From the NCBI RefSeq assembly GCF_030503435.1, contig NZ_JAUKPO010000011.1:124001-188000 (forward strand): 64,000 nucleotides of DNA, written 5' to 3'. Positions 1 to 10,200 of this stretch are shown in pieces. The position numbers and the translations under genes were made by a program. The number at the start of each line of letters is the position of its first letter. Positions within the stretch are counted from its first letter, which is position 1. This stretch comes from Rhodocytophaga aerolata (GTDB taxonomy: Bacteria > Bacteroidota > Bacteroidia > Cytophagales > 172606-1). Below the pieces are notes generated by a model. That model saw only the letters and a program-made list of their open reading frames with translations. It was not told where the DNA came from and did no database searches.

Positions 1-2
1 TC

Positions 3-1454
3 GGCCGTGAAATGCCGAAAACAAAAGCACCAAAAGAAAGAGTAAACGATTACAACGAAATATATATAGAGTTTCCGGAAGAAAAAATAAAGCAGCAAGC
101 CAGCCGCTGTATGGATTGTGGCGTACCTTTCTGTCACCAGGGCTGTCCGCTGGGCAACAACATTCCGGACTTTAACGATGCCGTATATGCCCAGAACTGG
201 GAATATGCCATAGAGATACTTAGTGCCACTAACAACTTTCCGGAATTTACCGGACGCATCTGCCCTGCTCCCTGCGAAGGCTCTTGTGTATTAGGCATTA
301 ACAAACCTCCGGTAACTATTGAGTTAATTGAGAAAAGTATTGCTGAAAAAGCTTTTGAATTAGGCCTGATTAAGCCACACATTCCGGAAGTACGGACAGG
401 AAAAAAAGTAGCGGTTATTGGTTCAGGCCCCGCGGGTCTGGCAGCCGCTGCCCAACTGAACAAAGCCGGACATTGGGTTACCGTTTTCGAACGCGACGAC
501 AAAATAGGTGGATTATTGATGTACGGTATTCCCGACTTCAAACTGGAAAAATGGGTGATTGAACGCCGCCTGAAAGTAATGATAGAAGAAGGGGTTGTGT
601 TCAAAACCAACGCCAACGTAGGTGGAAACATAGCTACTGATGAACTAATGAAAGAATTCGATGCGGTAGTGATATGTGCTGGTTCTACTGTTCCAAGAGA
701 CTTGCCTATTCCAGGACGGAATCTGAAAGGAATCCATTTTGCTATGGATTTTCTAACGCAGCAGAACAACCGGGTAACCGGCGGCAGAAGAGGCATGTGG
801 ACGGAAGATATTATGGCTACCGGCAAAAATGTAGTAGTAATTGGCGGCGGCGATACTGGCTCTGACTGTGTGGGCACATCTAACCGCCACAAAGCCAAAT
901 CCATTACGCAGATTGAATTACTGGCTCAGCCACCAGCCGAACGGGCAGCGGATAATCCATGGCCCAACTGGCCTATGATTCTGCGTACTTCCTCTTCTCA
1001 CGAAGAAGGCGCTAGCCGCAACTGGTGTATGCACACCAAAGAATTTATAGGTGATGAAAACGGCCATATAAAAGCCATTAAAGTGGTGGAAATTAAGTGG
1101 GAATTGAATAAAGAAACTGGCCGGTCTTCGTTTGTAGAAGTGCCAGGCACTGAAAAAGACATTCCCTGCGAACTGGCGTTACTAGCTATTGGCTTCTTGC
1201 ACACGCAGAAAAAAGGCTTTGTCGAGCAACTAGGCATTGCCCTGGACGAAAGAGGCAACATCAAAGCTACTAACTACCAGACTAGTGTAGATAAAGTATT
1301 TACTGCCGGAGATGCCCGCCGCGGACAATCATTGGTGGTATGGGCTATTTCCGAAGGCCGGGAAGCTGCCAAAGCAGTAGATACATACCTGATGGGCTCA
1401 TCCATGCTTGAATCCAAAGACGACTCCCTGATCAATGTGACCAGAGTTGCTTAA
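3..1454 (+). CDS. gltD: Glutamate synthase, small (beta) subunit, 5' end outside the window
   Basis: This subunit supplies electrons from NADPH to the large GOGAT subunit, which makes glutamate from glutamine and 2-oxoglutarate in the cytoplasm. Counting from the ATG at 12, the N-terminal Fe-S ligand cysteines are C33, C36, C41 and C45 ([13 protein letters not shown]), followed by a second set in [12 protein letters not shown]. The FAD fold is at [11 protein letters not shown] and the NAD(P)H fold at [11 protein letters not shown]. The frame stays open to the left edge and reads G-R-E-M-P-K upstream of that ATG, which matches the inner part of the usual GltD N-terminus. I therefore place the true start before the window and treat the ATG at 12 as internal. 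gltB probably lies just upstream. A strong terminator follows the stop. Confidence 0.93.
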   Translation, partial: GREMPKTKAPKERVNDYNEIYIEFPEEKIKQQASRCMDCGVPFCHQGCPLGNNIPDFNDAVYAQNWEYAIEILSATNNFPEFTGRICPAPCEGSCVLGINKPPVTIELIEKSIAEKAFELGLIKPHIPEVRTGKKVAVIGSGPAGLAAAAQLNKAGHWVTVFERDDKIGGLLMYGIPDFKLEKWVIERRLKVMIEEGVVFKTNANVGGNIATDELMKEFDAVVICAGSTVPRDLPIPGRNLKGIHFAMDFLTQQNNRVTGGRRGMWTEDIMATGKNVVVIGGGDTGSDCVGTSNRHKAKSITQIELLAQPPAERAADNPWPNWPMILRTSSSHEEGASRNWCMHTKEFIGDENGHIKAIKVVEIKWELNKETGRSSFVEVPGTEKDIPCELALLAIGFLHTQKKGFVEQLGIALDERGNIKATNYQTSVDKVFTAGDARRGQSLVVWAISEGREAAKAVDTYLMGSSMLESKDDSLINVTRVA

Positions 1455-1474
1455 TGTATAGAGGTTTTCGATTT

Positions 1475-1511
1475 AAAAGCCATACAGTATAATGTACTGT
1501 ATGGCTTTTTT
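1475..1511 (+). terminator. Intrinsic terminator after gltD
   Basis: A perfect 15-bp stem (1475-1489 with 1495-1509) has a 5-nt loop and runs into a T tract. It sits 20 nt after the gltD stop. The AAAA on its left flank may also let it serve the converging minus-strand gene. Confidence 0.9.
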
Positions 1512-1644
1512 GTTAGCTTAAACACTTGCTTTTCGGTAATATAATTTAAAATAGCCCTACGATAGCTAATGCTTTAGCAGCAGTAAATAGCAGATAAAAG
1601 TGCTGTTCATTAGTAAGATGATTCAGCTGTTAAGTTTTTGTATT

Positions 1645-2922
1645 TCAGTACATTTTTGCCAGCTTTCCTTCTGCTTGTAAGTATTGAAAGCGGCCAAATA
1701 AATGGGCACTAATTAACAGGATTTGCTCAGGATGATACAACTTTTTCTGCTGATCAAAATGGTTTTTTATTTGGTTATAAGTAGGCTCATCCTCTACCTG
1801 TGAAATTAGGTCCATCATGTCTTTAAGAGTATAGGTTGGCTTACTTACCTGGTTGTAGTTTACTTGCAATTCTTTGTGGCTGACACTATAATTGGTTTCG
1901 TTCACCCTTTTATTAACAGCAGAACTTAAACTAGGCAACTGAAAGCGGGACCGTGGTGGATACTTCTTCATTGCTTTTGCTATAGCTCTAATATGAGCAG
2001 GCGTAGTACCACAACAGCCACCCACCAGATTTACCCATCCTTCCTGGGCAAACTCTTCCAACAAAATGGCTATTTGCTCAGGAGATTGGTCATACTCACC
2101 AAACTCATTTGGTAATCCCGCATTCGGATGAGTGCTGACAGGGAAAGGGCTAAGTTTAGCTAACTCCTGAATATAAGGCCTAAGTTCTTTGGCTCCCAGG
2201 GCACAGTTCAATCCTACAGAAAGCAAGGGAGCATGCGATATAGAAATAAGAAACGCTTCCAAGGTCTGGCCTGAGAGGATACGTCCACTGGCATCCGTGA
2301 TGGTTCCCGATACCATAATAGGAAATTGCTTACCAATCTTATCAAATAATTGCATGAGGGCAAATAAGGCAGCCTTAGCATTGAGTGTATCAGTTATTGT
2401 TTCAAGTAAGAATATATCCACACCTCCGTCCAGTAAGGCTTGGGCTTGCTCAGTAAAGGTTACTACCAGTTCATCAAAGCTTACTGCTCTGGCGGCTGGA
2501 TTATTTACGTCCGGAGAAAGGGAAGCCAGTTTGGAAGTTGGCCCCATAGCGCCAGCCACAAAACATGGACGAGTGGCCGCCGATGACTCAAGGGCTTGCC
2601 GGGCTAGCCTAGCTCCTTGGTAGTTAATTTCATAAACCAGATGTTGCGTGTGATAATCCGCCTGCGAAATGCGGTTGCCATTAAAGGTGTTCGTACAGAG
2701 TATATCTGCACCTGCTGCTAAATATTGCCTGTGTATATCTCTGATTATCTCCGGCCGAGTTAAGTTTAGCAACTCGTTATTACCTTTTACATCCACTGTA
2801 TGATCTTTAAGCAAACTGCCTCTGAAGTCTTGCTCCTGGAGGGCATAAGTCTGGATCAGCGTACCCATGGCACCATCTAGTATTAGTATCCGTTTCAGTA
2901 ATTCTAATTCAATTTTTTGCAT
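1645..2922 (-). CDS. Homocysteine S-methyltransferase family protein with C-terminal extension
   Basis: This probably transfers a methyl group to homocysteine, giving methionine in the cytoplasm. Residues 1-325 form the zinc-dependent barrel: DGAMGT near the start, the LLET motif, and the zinc cysteines in GLNCALG and VGGCCGT. The B12-, folate- and SAM-binding modules of full MetH are absent, so it resembles the free-standing first module of a split methionine synthase. Residues 345-425 are an additional charged tail that I do not recognise. I saw no cobalamin or SAM riboswitch in the short upstream gap. It could equally use S-methylmethionine, betaine or a corrinoid partner as methyl donor; the sequence does not say which. 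Confidence 0.82.
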   Translation of the reverse strand: MQKIELELLKRILILDGAMGTLIQTYALQEQDFRGSLLKDHTVDVKGNNELLNLTRPEIIRDIHRQYLAAGADILCTNTFNGNRISQADYHTQHLVYEINYQGARLARQALESSAATRPCFVAGAMGPTSKLASLSPDVNNPAARAVSFDELVVTFTEQAQALLDGGVDIFLLETITDTLNAKAALFALMQLFDKIGKQFPIMVSGTITDASGRILSGQTLEAFLISISHAPLLSVGLNCALGAKELRPYIQELAKLSPFPVSTHPNAGLPNEFGEYDQSPEQIAILLEEFAQEGWVNLVGGCCGTTPAHIRAIAKAMKKYPPRSRFQLPSLSSAVNKRVNETNYSVSHKELQVNYNQVSKPTYTLKDMMDLISQVEDEPTYNQIKNHFDQQKKLYHPEQILLISAHLFGRFQYLQAEGKLAKMY

Positions 2923-3013
2923 ATAGGCGTAATGACATAGTTGTTGGTTTTATCCTTCCGACATGTATCCAAACTTCAAGTAGATGTTAGCCGGGGGTAG
3001 TCTTGTTTTGATT

Positions 3014-3454
3014 TTATTCCAGTATTCGTCGTAAGTAGTTAATCTGCCCTAAGTGGTAGGAGAGATGAGCCAGTAGGTGCATTAAAAAAAAGCCCGTAGT
3101 CATTTCAAACCCAAGTACATTTTCCGGATATTGCTGACTTAACTCTACAGCCTGCATCTGTTGTAAGGTGGTAAGTACAAGGTGTTGCGTAATCTCAATT
3201 TGGTGCAAGAGTGCTTGTTTAGGAATGTTTTTGGAAGTAAACTCCGCTTCTCTGTCGCGAATATAAGGCGTATTACCAATGTTTTTACCAATGTAGGTTG
3301 AAAGGTTGCCTACCAGATGCAAGGATAAATTGCCCGCAGCATTCGGCACCTGCCCACTGATTTGCCACAGATGCTCTTCCTGCGAGAAGAGAGAGATCTC
3401 TTTGTGCAAGCGTTGTAAATCCCTTTTGTATAGAGTATATAATTCTTCGACCAT
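3014..3454 (-). CDS. DinB-like / DUF1572 family four-helix protein
   Basis: This is a 146-residue all-helical protein of the DinB superfamily, many of whose members bind one metal ion with three histidines and some of which are thiol-dependent transferases. The likely metal triad is H46 (NLSLHLVGNL), H130 and H134 in HLLAHLSYHLGQINYLRR, a typical ending for the family. It has no signal peptide, so it should be cytoplasmic. It lies 91 nt upstream of the homocysteine methyltransferase on the same strand and may be cotranscribed with it. The substrate cannot be told from sequence. Confidence 0.75.
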   Translation of the reverse strand: MVEELYTLYKRDLQRLHKEISLFSQEEHLWQISGQVPNAAGNLSLHLVGNLSTYIGKNIGNTPYIRDREAEFTSKNIPKQALLHQIEITQHLVLTTLQQMQAVELSQQYPENVLGFEMTTGFFLMHLLAHLSYHLGQINYLRRILE

Positions 3455-3609
3455 TGTTCTAACTTATATTCTTATATAGGTTAACCGCAGCTAAATACGT
3501 ACATCCAATATAATTGCGGATATATTTACCCCAGTGCGCGTATAAATATATCCGCCACGTATATTTAACACAAATTTCCTCACCATTTATTTTACTTCAA
3601 TTAATAGGT

Positions 3610-3936
3610 ATGACTCTAGAAGAAGCACAACAAGCCGTAGATACCTGGATACAAACCACCGGCGTCCGGTATTTTAACGAATTAACCAATATGGCCATGC
3701 TTACCGAAGAAGTAGGCGAAGTTGCCCGCATTATTGCCCGGCAATACGGAGAACAATCGTTTAAACCCTCTGACCGGGACAAGAACCTGGCCGATGAACT
3801 GGCAGATGTGCTATTTGTTGTCATCTGCCTGGCCAACCAGACGGGTGTAAATCTGACAGAAGCCTTACAAAAAAATCTGGACAAAAAATCTAAGCGGGAT
3901 GCGGACAGGCACCATAATAATGAGAAATTAAAATAA
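3610..3936 (+). CDS. MazG-like nucleotide pyrophosphohydrolase
   Basis: This 108-residue all-alpha NTP pyrophosphohydrolase of the MazG/dUTPase-2 superfamily would hydrolyse nucleoside triphosphates to monophosphate and PPi, a housecleaning role. The metal-binding pattern is visible: E33, E34 and E37 in LTEEVGE, then E63 and D66 in DELADVLF. I chose the ATG at 3610 over the longer frame from 3514 because the 32 extra residues resemble translated leader and the family domain begins at MTLEEAQ. It is the length of a single-domain MazG-like protein. It is transcribed divergently from the DinB-like gene. Confidence 0.85.
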   Translation: MTLEEAQQAVDTWIQTTGVRYFNELTNMAMLTEEVGEVARIIARQYGEQSFKPSDRDKNLADELADVLFVVICLANQTGVNLTEALQKNLDKKSKRDADRHHNNEKLK

Positions 3937-3957
3937 TATAGCTCCACTGCCTTAGGT

Positions 3958-3984
3958 CCTGTTACGTTTTGAAAACCTGACAGG
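3958..3984. other. Intergenic hairpin
   Basis: An imperfect inverted repeat pairs CCTGT with ACAGG and GTTTT with AAAAC around a single G. It is not followed by a T run, so it is a poor intrinsic terminator. It could be a small dispersed palindrome. Confidence 0.4.
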
Positions 3985-4099
3985 GCTTGCTAGCACGTAT
4001 GATTTTTTCAGGGAAAAGTAGCCTTTTGAAGCGTAAATGCGTATTACAGGTAACTGCCTATAAAAATGCAGGAAAAATGTTAAACAAACTATACGAGCT

Positions 4100-4633
4100 A
4101 TGGCTACAGACAAAGAAAATCAAAACGAAGAACAGAATAATATAAATAATCTGGAAAATGGTGCCAAAGGAGCTATTCCCAAAATCCCGAAAGAAGATTT
4201 GTTAGATCTGGAGAAAGGCGCAGCGGCCATGGATAACCTGAAAAGGTCTACGCAGCATATCAGCGGAAAAACCATTAGCGGTGCAGGCGCAGGCCCGGGT
4301 ACTGGCGATACCGGCAGCGACTTCGACCGGCCCGGGACAGATGGCTTACCAGCCATTAATGATTATGTAGATCCGGAAGGCATTGCCGATGAAACCGACA
4401 ACACCCGGCAGGAAGATACAAATGCTACAGTGGCAGACAGTGATTTACCGGCTGGTGGCCTGGCAGAAGGCGAATATAGTTCTGGCTTTCCTGGCGGAGG
4501 TGCTGTCCGTACCGCCGAAGACCGGATTCCACCAGCTGCTTCTAACGATGACGATGCCGGATTCAGGCCGGAAGAGCCGTTAAACCGGCATAAGAATCCT
4601 GGTTCCGGGGGTGCAGCCGAACGGCAGAACTAA
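4100..4633 (+). CDS. Hypothetical low-complexity, probably disordered protein
   Basis: I do not recognise this 177-residue protein. It is rich in Gly, Asp, Glu, Asn and Pro, has no cysteine, no signal peptide and no membrane segment, and begins with an Asn/Glu-rich stretch (KENQNEEQNNINN). A helical patch around residues 30-55 is followed by Gly/Asp-rich sequence, so most of the chain is probably unstructured. The composition is hydrophilic and acidic, as in some stress-related disordered proteins, but no family assignment is justified. Codon use matches neighbouring genes and a strong terminator follows, which supports it being real. Confidence 0.65.
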   Translation: MATDKENQNEEQNNINNLENGAKGAIPKIPKEDLLDLEKGAAAMDNLKRSTQHISGKTISGAGAGPGTGDTGSDFDRPGTDGLPAINDYVDPEGIADETDNTRQEDTNATVADSDLPAGGLAEGEYSSGFPGGGAVRTAEDRIPPAASNDDDAGFRPEEPLNRHKNPGSGGAAERQN

Positions 4634-4650
4634 CAACAACCTAATTAATT

Positions 4651-4697
4651 AAAGACCTAGCTGGTTTTAAAAACCAGCTAGGTCTTTGTTTTTTTCT
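4651..4697. terminator. Bidirectional intrinsic terminator
   Basis: A 17-bp perfect stem (4651-4667 with 4671-4687) has a 3-nt loop and a T tract on the right; A-rich sequence lies on the left. It separates the convergent genes ending at 4633 and 4700. Confidence 0.9.
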
Positions 4698-4699
4698 CA

Positions 4700-5308
4700 T
4701 TACTTATAGCTTTTTTCGCCAGCTTCTATTTTTACGTTCAAGTGATTTTCAACAGGCGGTATAGGGCAAGAATAGTCCGGGCTATACGCACAATAGGGAT
4801 TATATGCTTGGTTAAAATCTATTATAACCGCAGAACCCCCAGGAATACGGAAATCCAGGTAGCGGCCACCCCCATAGGTATCAAAACCATTGGTTTCATC
4901 CATAAAAGGAATAAACAAATAATCTTTGTATTCCGGCTTTTGTATAAGTTCCAGATTCTGGTAAACGGTCAGCACATGGGGGTTACCTGAAAAAGTAAAA
5001 TGCAGTTCTCCATATTTTACATAGTCGGGTAACCGGCCAGTAGAGGTTTTCATCTTGAAAGGTGCCTGTGACGAATCCCGCACAAACGTAGCTTCTACCT
5101 TGTACGCAGGATTAACCGGAAAATACTGTAACCCTTTAAATTTTCTTTTGTCCTTGGGTAAAACGGGAGACTTTTCCCCTCTTTTAAATTCTAAATCTTT
5201 CTTCTTCCGGGAGCTTTGTACTTCCTTTATATATGCATCCCCAGCACTGTCCTGAGCTGTAGCCATATAACTACTCAGCATTAAAAAAATCAGATAAAAT
5301 AGCTTCAT
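4700..5308 (-). CDS. DUF1684 domain-containing secreted protein
   Basis: The 202-residue protein has an N-terminal signal peptide (MKLFYLIFLMLSSYMATAQ, cleavage near residue 19) followed by a DUF1684 domain. Diagnostic motifs are the GGGRYLD turn and the C-terminal block NPYCAYS...CPIPPVEN. The tail is rich in aromatic residues and proline. Proteins of this family are annotated only as uncharacterised, and I can add no biochemical role. It stands alone on the minus strand between a shared terminator and a divergent sulfotransferase-like gene. Confidence 0.85.
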   Translation of the reverse strand: MKLFYLIFLMLSSYMATAQDSAGDAYIKEVQSSRKKKDLEFKRGEKSPVLPKDKRKFKGLQYFPVNPAYKVEATFVRDSSQAPFKMKTSTGRLPDYVKYGELHFTFSGNPHVLTVYQNLELIQKPEYKDYLFIPFMDETNGFDTYGGGRYLDFRIPGGSAVIIDFNQAYNPYCAYSPDYSCPIPPVENHLNVKIEAGEKSYK

Positions 5309-5399
5309 AAAAATGTATGATTTTTTAAAATCAACTAATTTGGCAACGAATATATTTCTGCGTTGAAATTTACTGCTTTCATTTTATTAAATCATTCGC

Positions 5400-6113
5400 A
5401 TGATCCTCCACCTGATATCCGGCCCACGTAATATTTCCACCGCACTGATGTATTCTTTTGCCCAGCGGCCCGACACTACCGTAATGGATGAGCCTTTCTA
5501 TGGATTTTATCTGCACTATACAGGTATAAACCATCCGGGTAGAGAAGAGATACTAGCTAGTATGGAACCTGATCCGGAAAAGATTTTTAAACAAATTGAG
5601 CTTAACCAGCAAAAGAAAGGATTCGTGTTTGTAAAAAACATGGGACATCATCTGCAGGGCTACGACTACAGCCCTATTCTTCATTACCAGAATATCTTTC
5701 TGATCCGCGACCCCGGCCAGATGCTGATTTCCTACGCCAAAGTACGCGAACTTCCAACCCTGGACGATATAGGACTGAAATTTCAGGCTGAATTGTTTGA
5801 GTGGCTGAGCAGTTTTGGCAAAGTGCCTGTCGTACTGGATGGAAACGAAGTAAGAAAAAATCCGGCTGGCATTTTAACCCAGCTCTGCCATAAGCTAGGC
5901 ATTCCCTTTACGGAGAAAATGCTGCACTGGCCCGCCGGCCCTATTCCGGAAGATGGCATATGGGCGAAGCACTGGTACAACAATGTTCACCGGTCTACCA
6001 GCTTTCTGCCACCAGATACACAACAGGTAACAGTACCAAACGCACTGCAGCCAGTATATGAAGAAGCCATCCGGTATTATAATCAATTAAGTACACACAT
6101 CCTAAAAGCCTAA
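5400..6113 (+). CDS. Sulfotransferase-like P-loop protein
   Basis: This 237-residue protein has a sulfotransferase-type nucleotide fold. The 5' phosphosulfate-binding loop equivalent is SGPRNISTAL at residues 7-16, next to the first strand. The 3'-phosphate region is probably IFLIRDPGQMLISYAKV at about 100-116, with the Arg-Asp-Pro and Ser typical of the fold. There is no signal peptide, so it is cytoplasmic. The stop lies only 2 nt before the start of the following class IV aminotransferase, implying one mRNA and probably one pathway. The true acceptor is unknown, and it may be a sulfotransferase-fold protein that is not an active sulfotransferase. Confidence 0.78.
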   Translation: MILHLISGPRNISTALMYSFAQRPDTTVMDEPFYGFYLHYTGINHPGREEILASMEPDPEKIFKQIELNQQKKGFVFVKNMGHHLQGYDYSPILHYQNIFLIRDPGQMLISYAKVRELPTLDDIGLKFQAELFEWLSSFGKVPVVLDGNEVRKNPAGILTQLCHKLGIPFTEKMLHWPAGPIPEDGIWAKHWYNNVHRSTSFLPPDTQQVTVPNALQPVYEEAIRYYNQLSTHILKA

Positions 6114-6115
6114 AT

Positions 6116-7021
6116 ATGTTACAAAAATATGATCCCAGAAATGCCCATATAAAAATCTGGGTAGGAACTGGTTTAGTTTCCCGTCAGGATGCCAGAGTTT
6201 CTGTATTCGATAGTGTAGTTCAAGGAGGCGACGCCGTTTGGGAAGGATTACGCATTTACAACGGTTACGTTTTTATGCTGGAACAACACATCGACCGCAT
6301 GATAGAATCTGCCCATGCCCTGGCCTTTGCCGCCGTTCCTTCCCGGGATACTATTAAGAATGCTATTTTTGCAACCTTAGAAACCAATGGCATGCGAGAT
6401 GAATCTCATATCCGCCTTACCCTGACCAGAGGCGAAAAAATTACCTCTGGTATGGACCCCAGGCTAAACCAGGCTGGTTGTACCCTAATTGTCCTGGCTG
6501 AATGGAAACCTCCCGTATACGATAATACAACAGGAATCCGGTTGATTACCAGTGCCATCCGCCGCAACAATCCGCAATTTCTGGATTCCAAAATCCACCA
6601 CAATAATTTACTAAACAACATTCTGGCAAAAATCGAAGCCAATGTAGCCGGAGCCGACGATGCCCTAATGCTGGATATCAATGGATTTGTGGCTGAAACC
6701 AATGCTACAAACCTATTCATGATAAAAAAAGGTACCCTCTATACTCCTTTTGCCGATGCCTGCCTTCCCGGCATAACCCGGAAACTGGTTATAGATATGG
6801 CTACTGAACTCTCTATTCCAGTAAAAGAAAAAAACCTTTCCCTGACAGAATTCTATAATGCAGATGAAGTTTTCACGACCGGTACCATGGGAGAGCTTAC
6901 CCCTGTACAAGAAATAGATGGCCGGATAATTAGTAATAAGTCCACAATCGCTTTGCTACCCAAATTACGAGAGCACTTTGTTACAAAAATCCCAGTATTT
7001 GGGGTGAAACTACCTTTCTAA
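6116..7021 (+). CDS. Class IV PLP-dependent aminotransferase (branched-chain aminotransferase-like)
   Basis: This 301-residue fold-type IV aminotransferase is of the IlvE / D-amino-acid aminotransferase / aminodeoxychorismate lyase group. The PLP-binding lysine is K159 in LDSKIHHNNLLNNILAK, and E194 in VAETNATNLF is the glutamate that contacts the pyridine nitrogen. The phosphate-binding loop is TTGTMGELTPV near the C-terminus. It is close to BCAT-like proteins, but the class IV subtypes differ in only a few residues, so valine/isoleucine specificity is not proven. It follows the sulfotransferase-like gene by 2 nt with the same strand and similar codon use. A hairpin with trailing T-rich sequence follows. 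Confidence 0.85.
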   Translation: MLQKYDPRNAHIKIWVGTGLVSRQDARVSVFDSVVQGGDAVWEGLRIYNGYVFMLEQHIDRMIESAHALAFAAVPSRDTIKNAIFATLETNGMRDESHIRLTLTRGEKITSGMDPRLNQAGCTLIVLAEWKPPVYDNTTGIRLITSAIRRNNPQFLDSKIHHNNLLNNILAKIEANVAGADDALMLDINGFVAETNATNLFMIKKGTLYTPFADACLPGITRKLVIDMATELSIPVKEKNLSLTEFYNADEVFTTGTMGELTPVQEIDGRIISNKSTIALLPKLREHFVTKIPVFGVKLPF

Positions 7022-7041
7022 AGCCTCTTTCCTGATTGATC

Positions 7042-7098
7042 TTGCACCTTTTCTTTAGACATCCATTTTTCTGAAGAGATGGTGCAAAATTATTTTTT
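7042..7098 (+). terminator. Probable intrinsic terminator after the aminotransferase
   Basis: The arms TTGCACC (7042-7048) and GGTGCAA (7081-7087) enclose a further TTCTT/GAAGA pairing and are followed by ATTATTTTTT. The stem has internal mismatches. Confidence 0.55.
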
Positions 7099-7207
7099 AG
7101 GGTTACCGGAAAAAAGAAGGCAACTTGAGCAGAAAAAAAATTATATTTAAAGTCAGTAAAATTATATACTCTCTTTTGCCTAAACCTTTTACTCCTACTT
7201 ATTTTAC

Positions 7208-10200
7208 ATGTTTACATTGAGAATGACTTACAATGTAGGGCTAAGTATAGCTCTGCTGCTTGCAATTTCTATTGGTTTATATTCCTGTTTACAATCTCCC
7301 AAAACTCCTACCCAAGCTCCTGTTGCAGCAACGCCTCCGGCACTGCGTGTCCTAGTTTTTTCTAAAACTAAAGGCTGGAAACATACCTCTATTCCTTATG
7401 GCATTGCCTTGATACAGAAATTGGGGAAAGAAAACGGATTCACAGTAGACACTACCAGGAATGCCGCGTATTTTACAGAAGATAGTTTGAAAAATTACCA
7501 GGCTGTGGTGTTCAATTGCACTACCGGCAATGTATTAAATGCCAAACAGCAAGCCGCCTTCGAACGGTATATACAGGCAGGCGGAGGCTATCTGGGAATC
7601 CACTCAGCGGCAGATACAGAGTACGAATGGCCCTGGTATAACAAACTAATGGGAGCACATTTTGCCAACCATCCGCTGAACCCAGGCGAACGCAAAGCTA
7701 CCATTGAGATAACTAATAAAAACCATCCGGCGACAACTAGCTTACCGGATAAGTGGGAACGCATAGATGAATGGTATAGCTACCGGTCTTTTTACCCCGG
7801 CCTCAACGTACTGGCGTATCTGGATGAAAACACGTATGATAACGGCACCAACGGAGCTAATCACCCGATAGCCTGGTATCATGAGTTTGATGGTGGCCGT
7901 GCCTTTTATACTGGATTGGGCCATACTCCCGAAAGTTACAGCGAACCACTGTTTGTCAGCCATTTATTGGGTGGCTTACAATATGCCATGGGAGATGGAA
8001 AACCTCTGGATTTTAGTAAATCGTATGCCGTAGTAGTGCCGGAAGAAAACCGGTTTGTAAAAACTGTATTGGTAAATGATTTAAATACACCTATGGAAAT
8101 GGCGGTTGCTGCTGATGGACGCATATTTTATACAGAACTCCGCAGCGGCAATTTATTTGTCTATAATCCGGCTACAAAAAAACCATCGGTGGTGCATCAA
8201 TTCCCGCTGGCTACGAAAGGGGGAACCGGATTGATTGGGGTAACCTTAGATCCAAACTTTGCTACCAATCAATACATTTATCTGTATTACTCTCCTCCTA
8301 TTGATCAGGAACCTATTATTTTCAACTTATCTCGTTTCAAGCTAAAACCAGATAACACATTGGATCTGGCTTCAGAGAAAATATTACTAAAAGTGCCAGT
8401 GCAGGAAAACAGCGGATCGCATCATGGCGGCTCATTAGCCTGGGATAAAGATGGAAACTTATACCTCTCTACCGGCGATAGTTCCAGCCCTTTTCCATCC
8501 AATGGCTATGCGCCTATTGATGAACGGCCTGGGAAAGAATATTATAGTCTGGATGCCCAGCGTTCATCTGCCAACACCAATGATCTGAAAGGAAAAATTT
8601 TGCGCATCCGCCCGGAACCTGATGGCACGTATACTATACCAGCGGGCAATTTATTTCCCAAAGGTATGGAAAAAACCCTGCCCGAAATATTTGTAATGGG
8701 CTGCCGCAATCCGTACCGCATTGCTGTAAATCCCAAAACCTCTACTGTATATTGGGGAGAAATTGGCCCGGATGCCGGAAAAGACAGCATACAAGGCCCC
8801 AGAGGCTACGATGAATTTAACCAGGCCAAAAAGCCCGGAAACTACGGTTGGCCCTATTTTGTAGGCAACAACCAGGCCTACGCCGACTGGGATTTTGCCA
8901 CCAGTACTGCCGGGCCGAAATTTAATCCAGATGCCCCGGTAAATCAATCTCCCAACAATACCGGCCTCACCAATTTGCCTCCAGCTCAAAAAGCCATGAT
9001 CTGGTACCCGTATGCTGCTTCAACAGAGTTTCCAGAACTTGGCCAGGGTGGACGCAGTGCTATGGCTGGGGAGTTTTATACGTTTGACGCTAATTCGACA
9101 GCCGCCAATAAATTTCCGGAGTATTACGACGGGGCATTATTTGTATTCGACTGGATGCGTAACTGGGTATTAGCTCTCCGGTTCGATGCCCAGGAAAACT
9201 ATGTACGCAGCGAACCTTTTATGACGGCCAATGGTGATTTCCGGCGGCCAATTGACTTGGCGTTTGGCAAAGATGGCATTATGTATATGCTGGAGTATGG
9301 CTCAGTGTATGGCGCTGACAATGAAGATGCCCGCCTGGTAAAAATTGAATACAACACTGGCAACCGGGCTCCCATTGCCAAAGCTACCATCACCGATTCT
9401 GCGGCTGCTGCCCAGCTAAGCAAACGCGTATATCTGACCTCAGAAAACAGAAACCTGCCAGAAATCCGGGAAATAGCCGGGCAAGCTCCTCTACGCGTAG
9501 CATTTGGCAGCCGCGGCACCCGTGACCTGGACGACGATGATGAGTTAACCTATGAGTGGCTGTTTGATGGCACAACGCTGGGTTCTACAGAACTGAATCC
9601 CAAATATACCTATACTCAGGAGGGCATCTATCAAGCCATTTTGCGGGTAAAAGACCAGGCAGGTTTAGTGGGTACTGATACGCTAGAGATAAAAGTAGGT
9701 AACGCCCTGCCGGAGGTAGTGATAGAAACACCAGGAAACAAATCTTTCTATTGGGAAAATAAACCCTTCCAATATGCAGTAAAGGTGACGGATAAAGAAG
9801 ACCGCAAAATTGACCCAAAGAAAGTGAAAGTATATTTTGACTATACCCCGCAGCCAAGTACACTTATCGGCGAGTCGCAAGGAAAGAAACCGTTCGTAAC
9901 TACGGTTGAAACCAATACCGTAGGAAAAACCTTGATTGCAAAAAGTGATTGCAAAGCTTGCCATACCATTGATAAAGTATCGGTTGGTCCGGCATATGTA
10001 GCGGTTGCCCAACGGTATAAAAATGAGCCAGGCTCTATGGAAAAACTAGCTAAGAAGATTATTGCCGGAGGTGGCGGCAGCTGGGGTACGCAGTATGTAA
10101 TGAGTGCCCATCCACAGATTTCGGAGCAGGATGCAGCCGAAATGGTGAAATATATTTTTTCGCTGACCGATGAGAAAAAGCAGAAAACCCTGTTGCCAGC

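Noticed and set aside
134-904. Long minus-strand open frame opposite gltD
   Set aside because: It lies entirely within the gltD coding sequence on the other strand and has no protein-like motifs; it is a shadow of gltD codon use.
2923-3013. Possible SAM or cobalamin riboswitch upstream of the homocysteine methyltransferase
   Set aside because: The 91-nt gap is too short for either class and shows no conserved core sequence.
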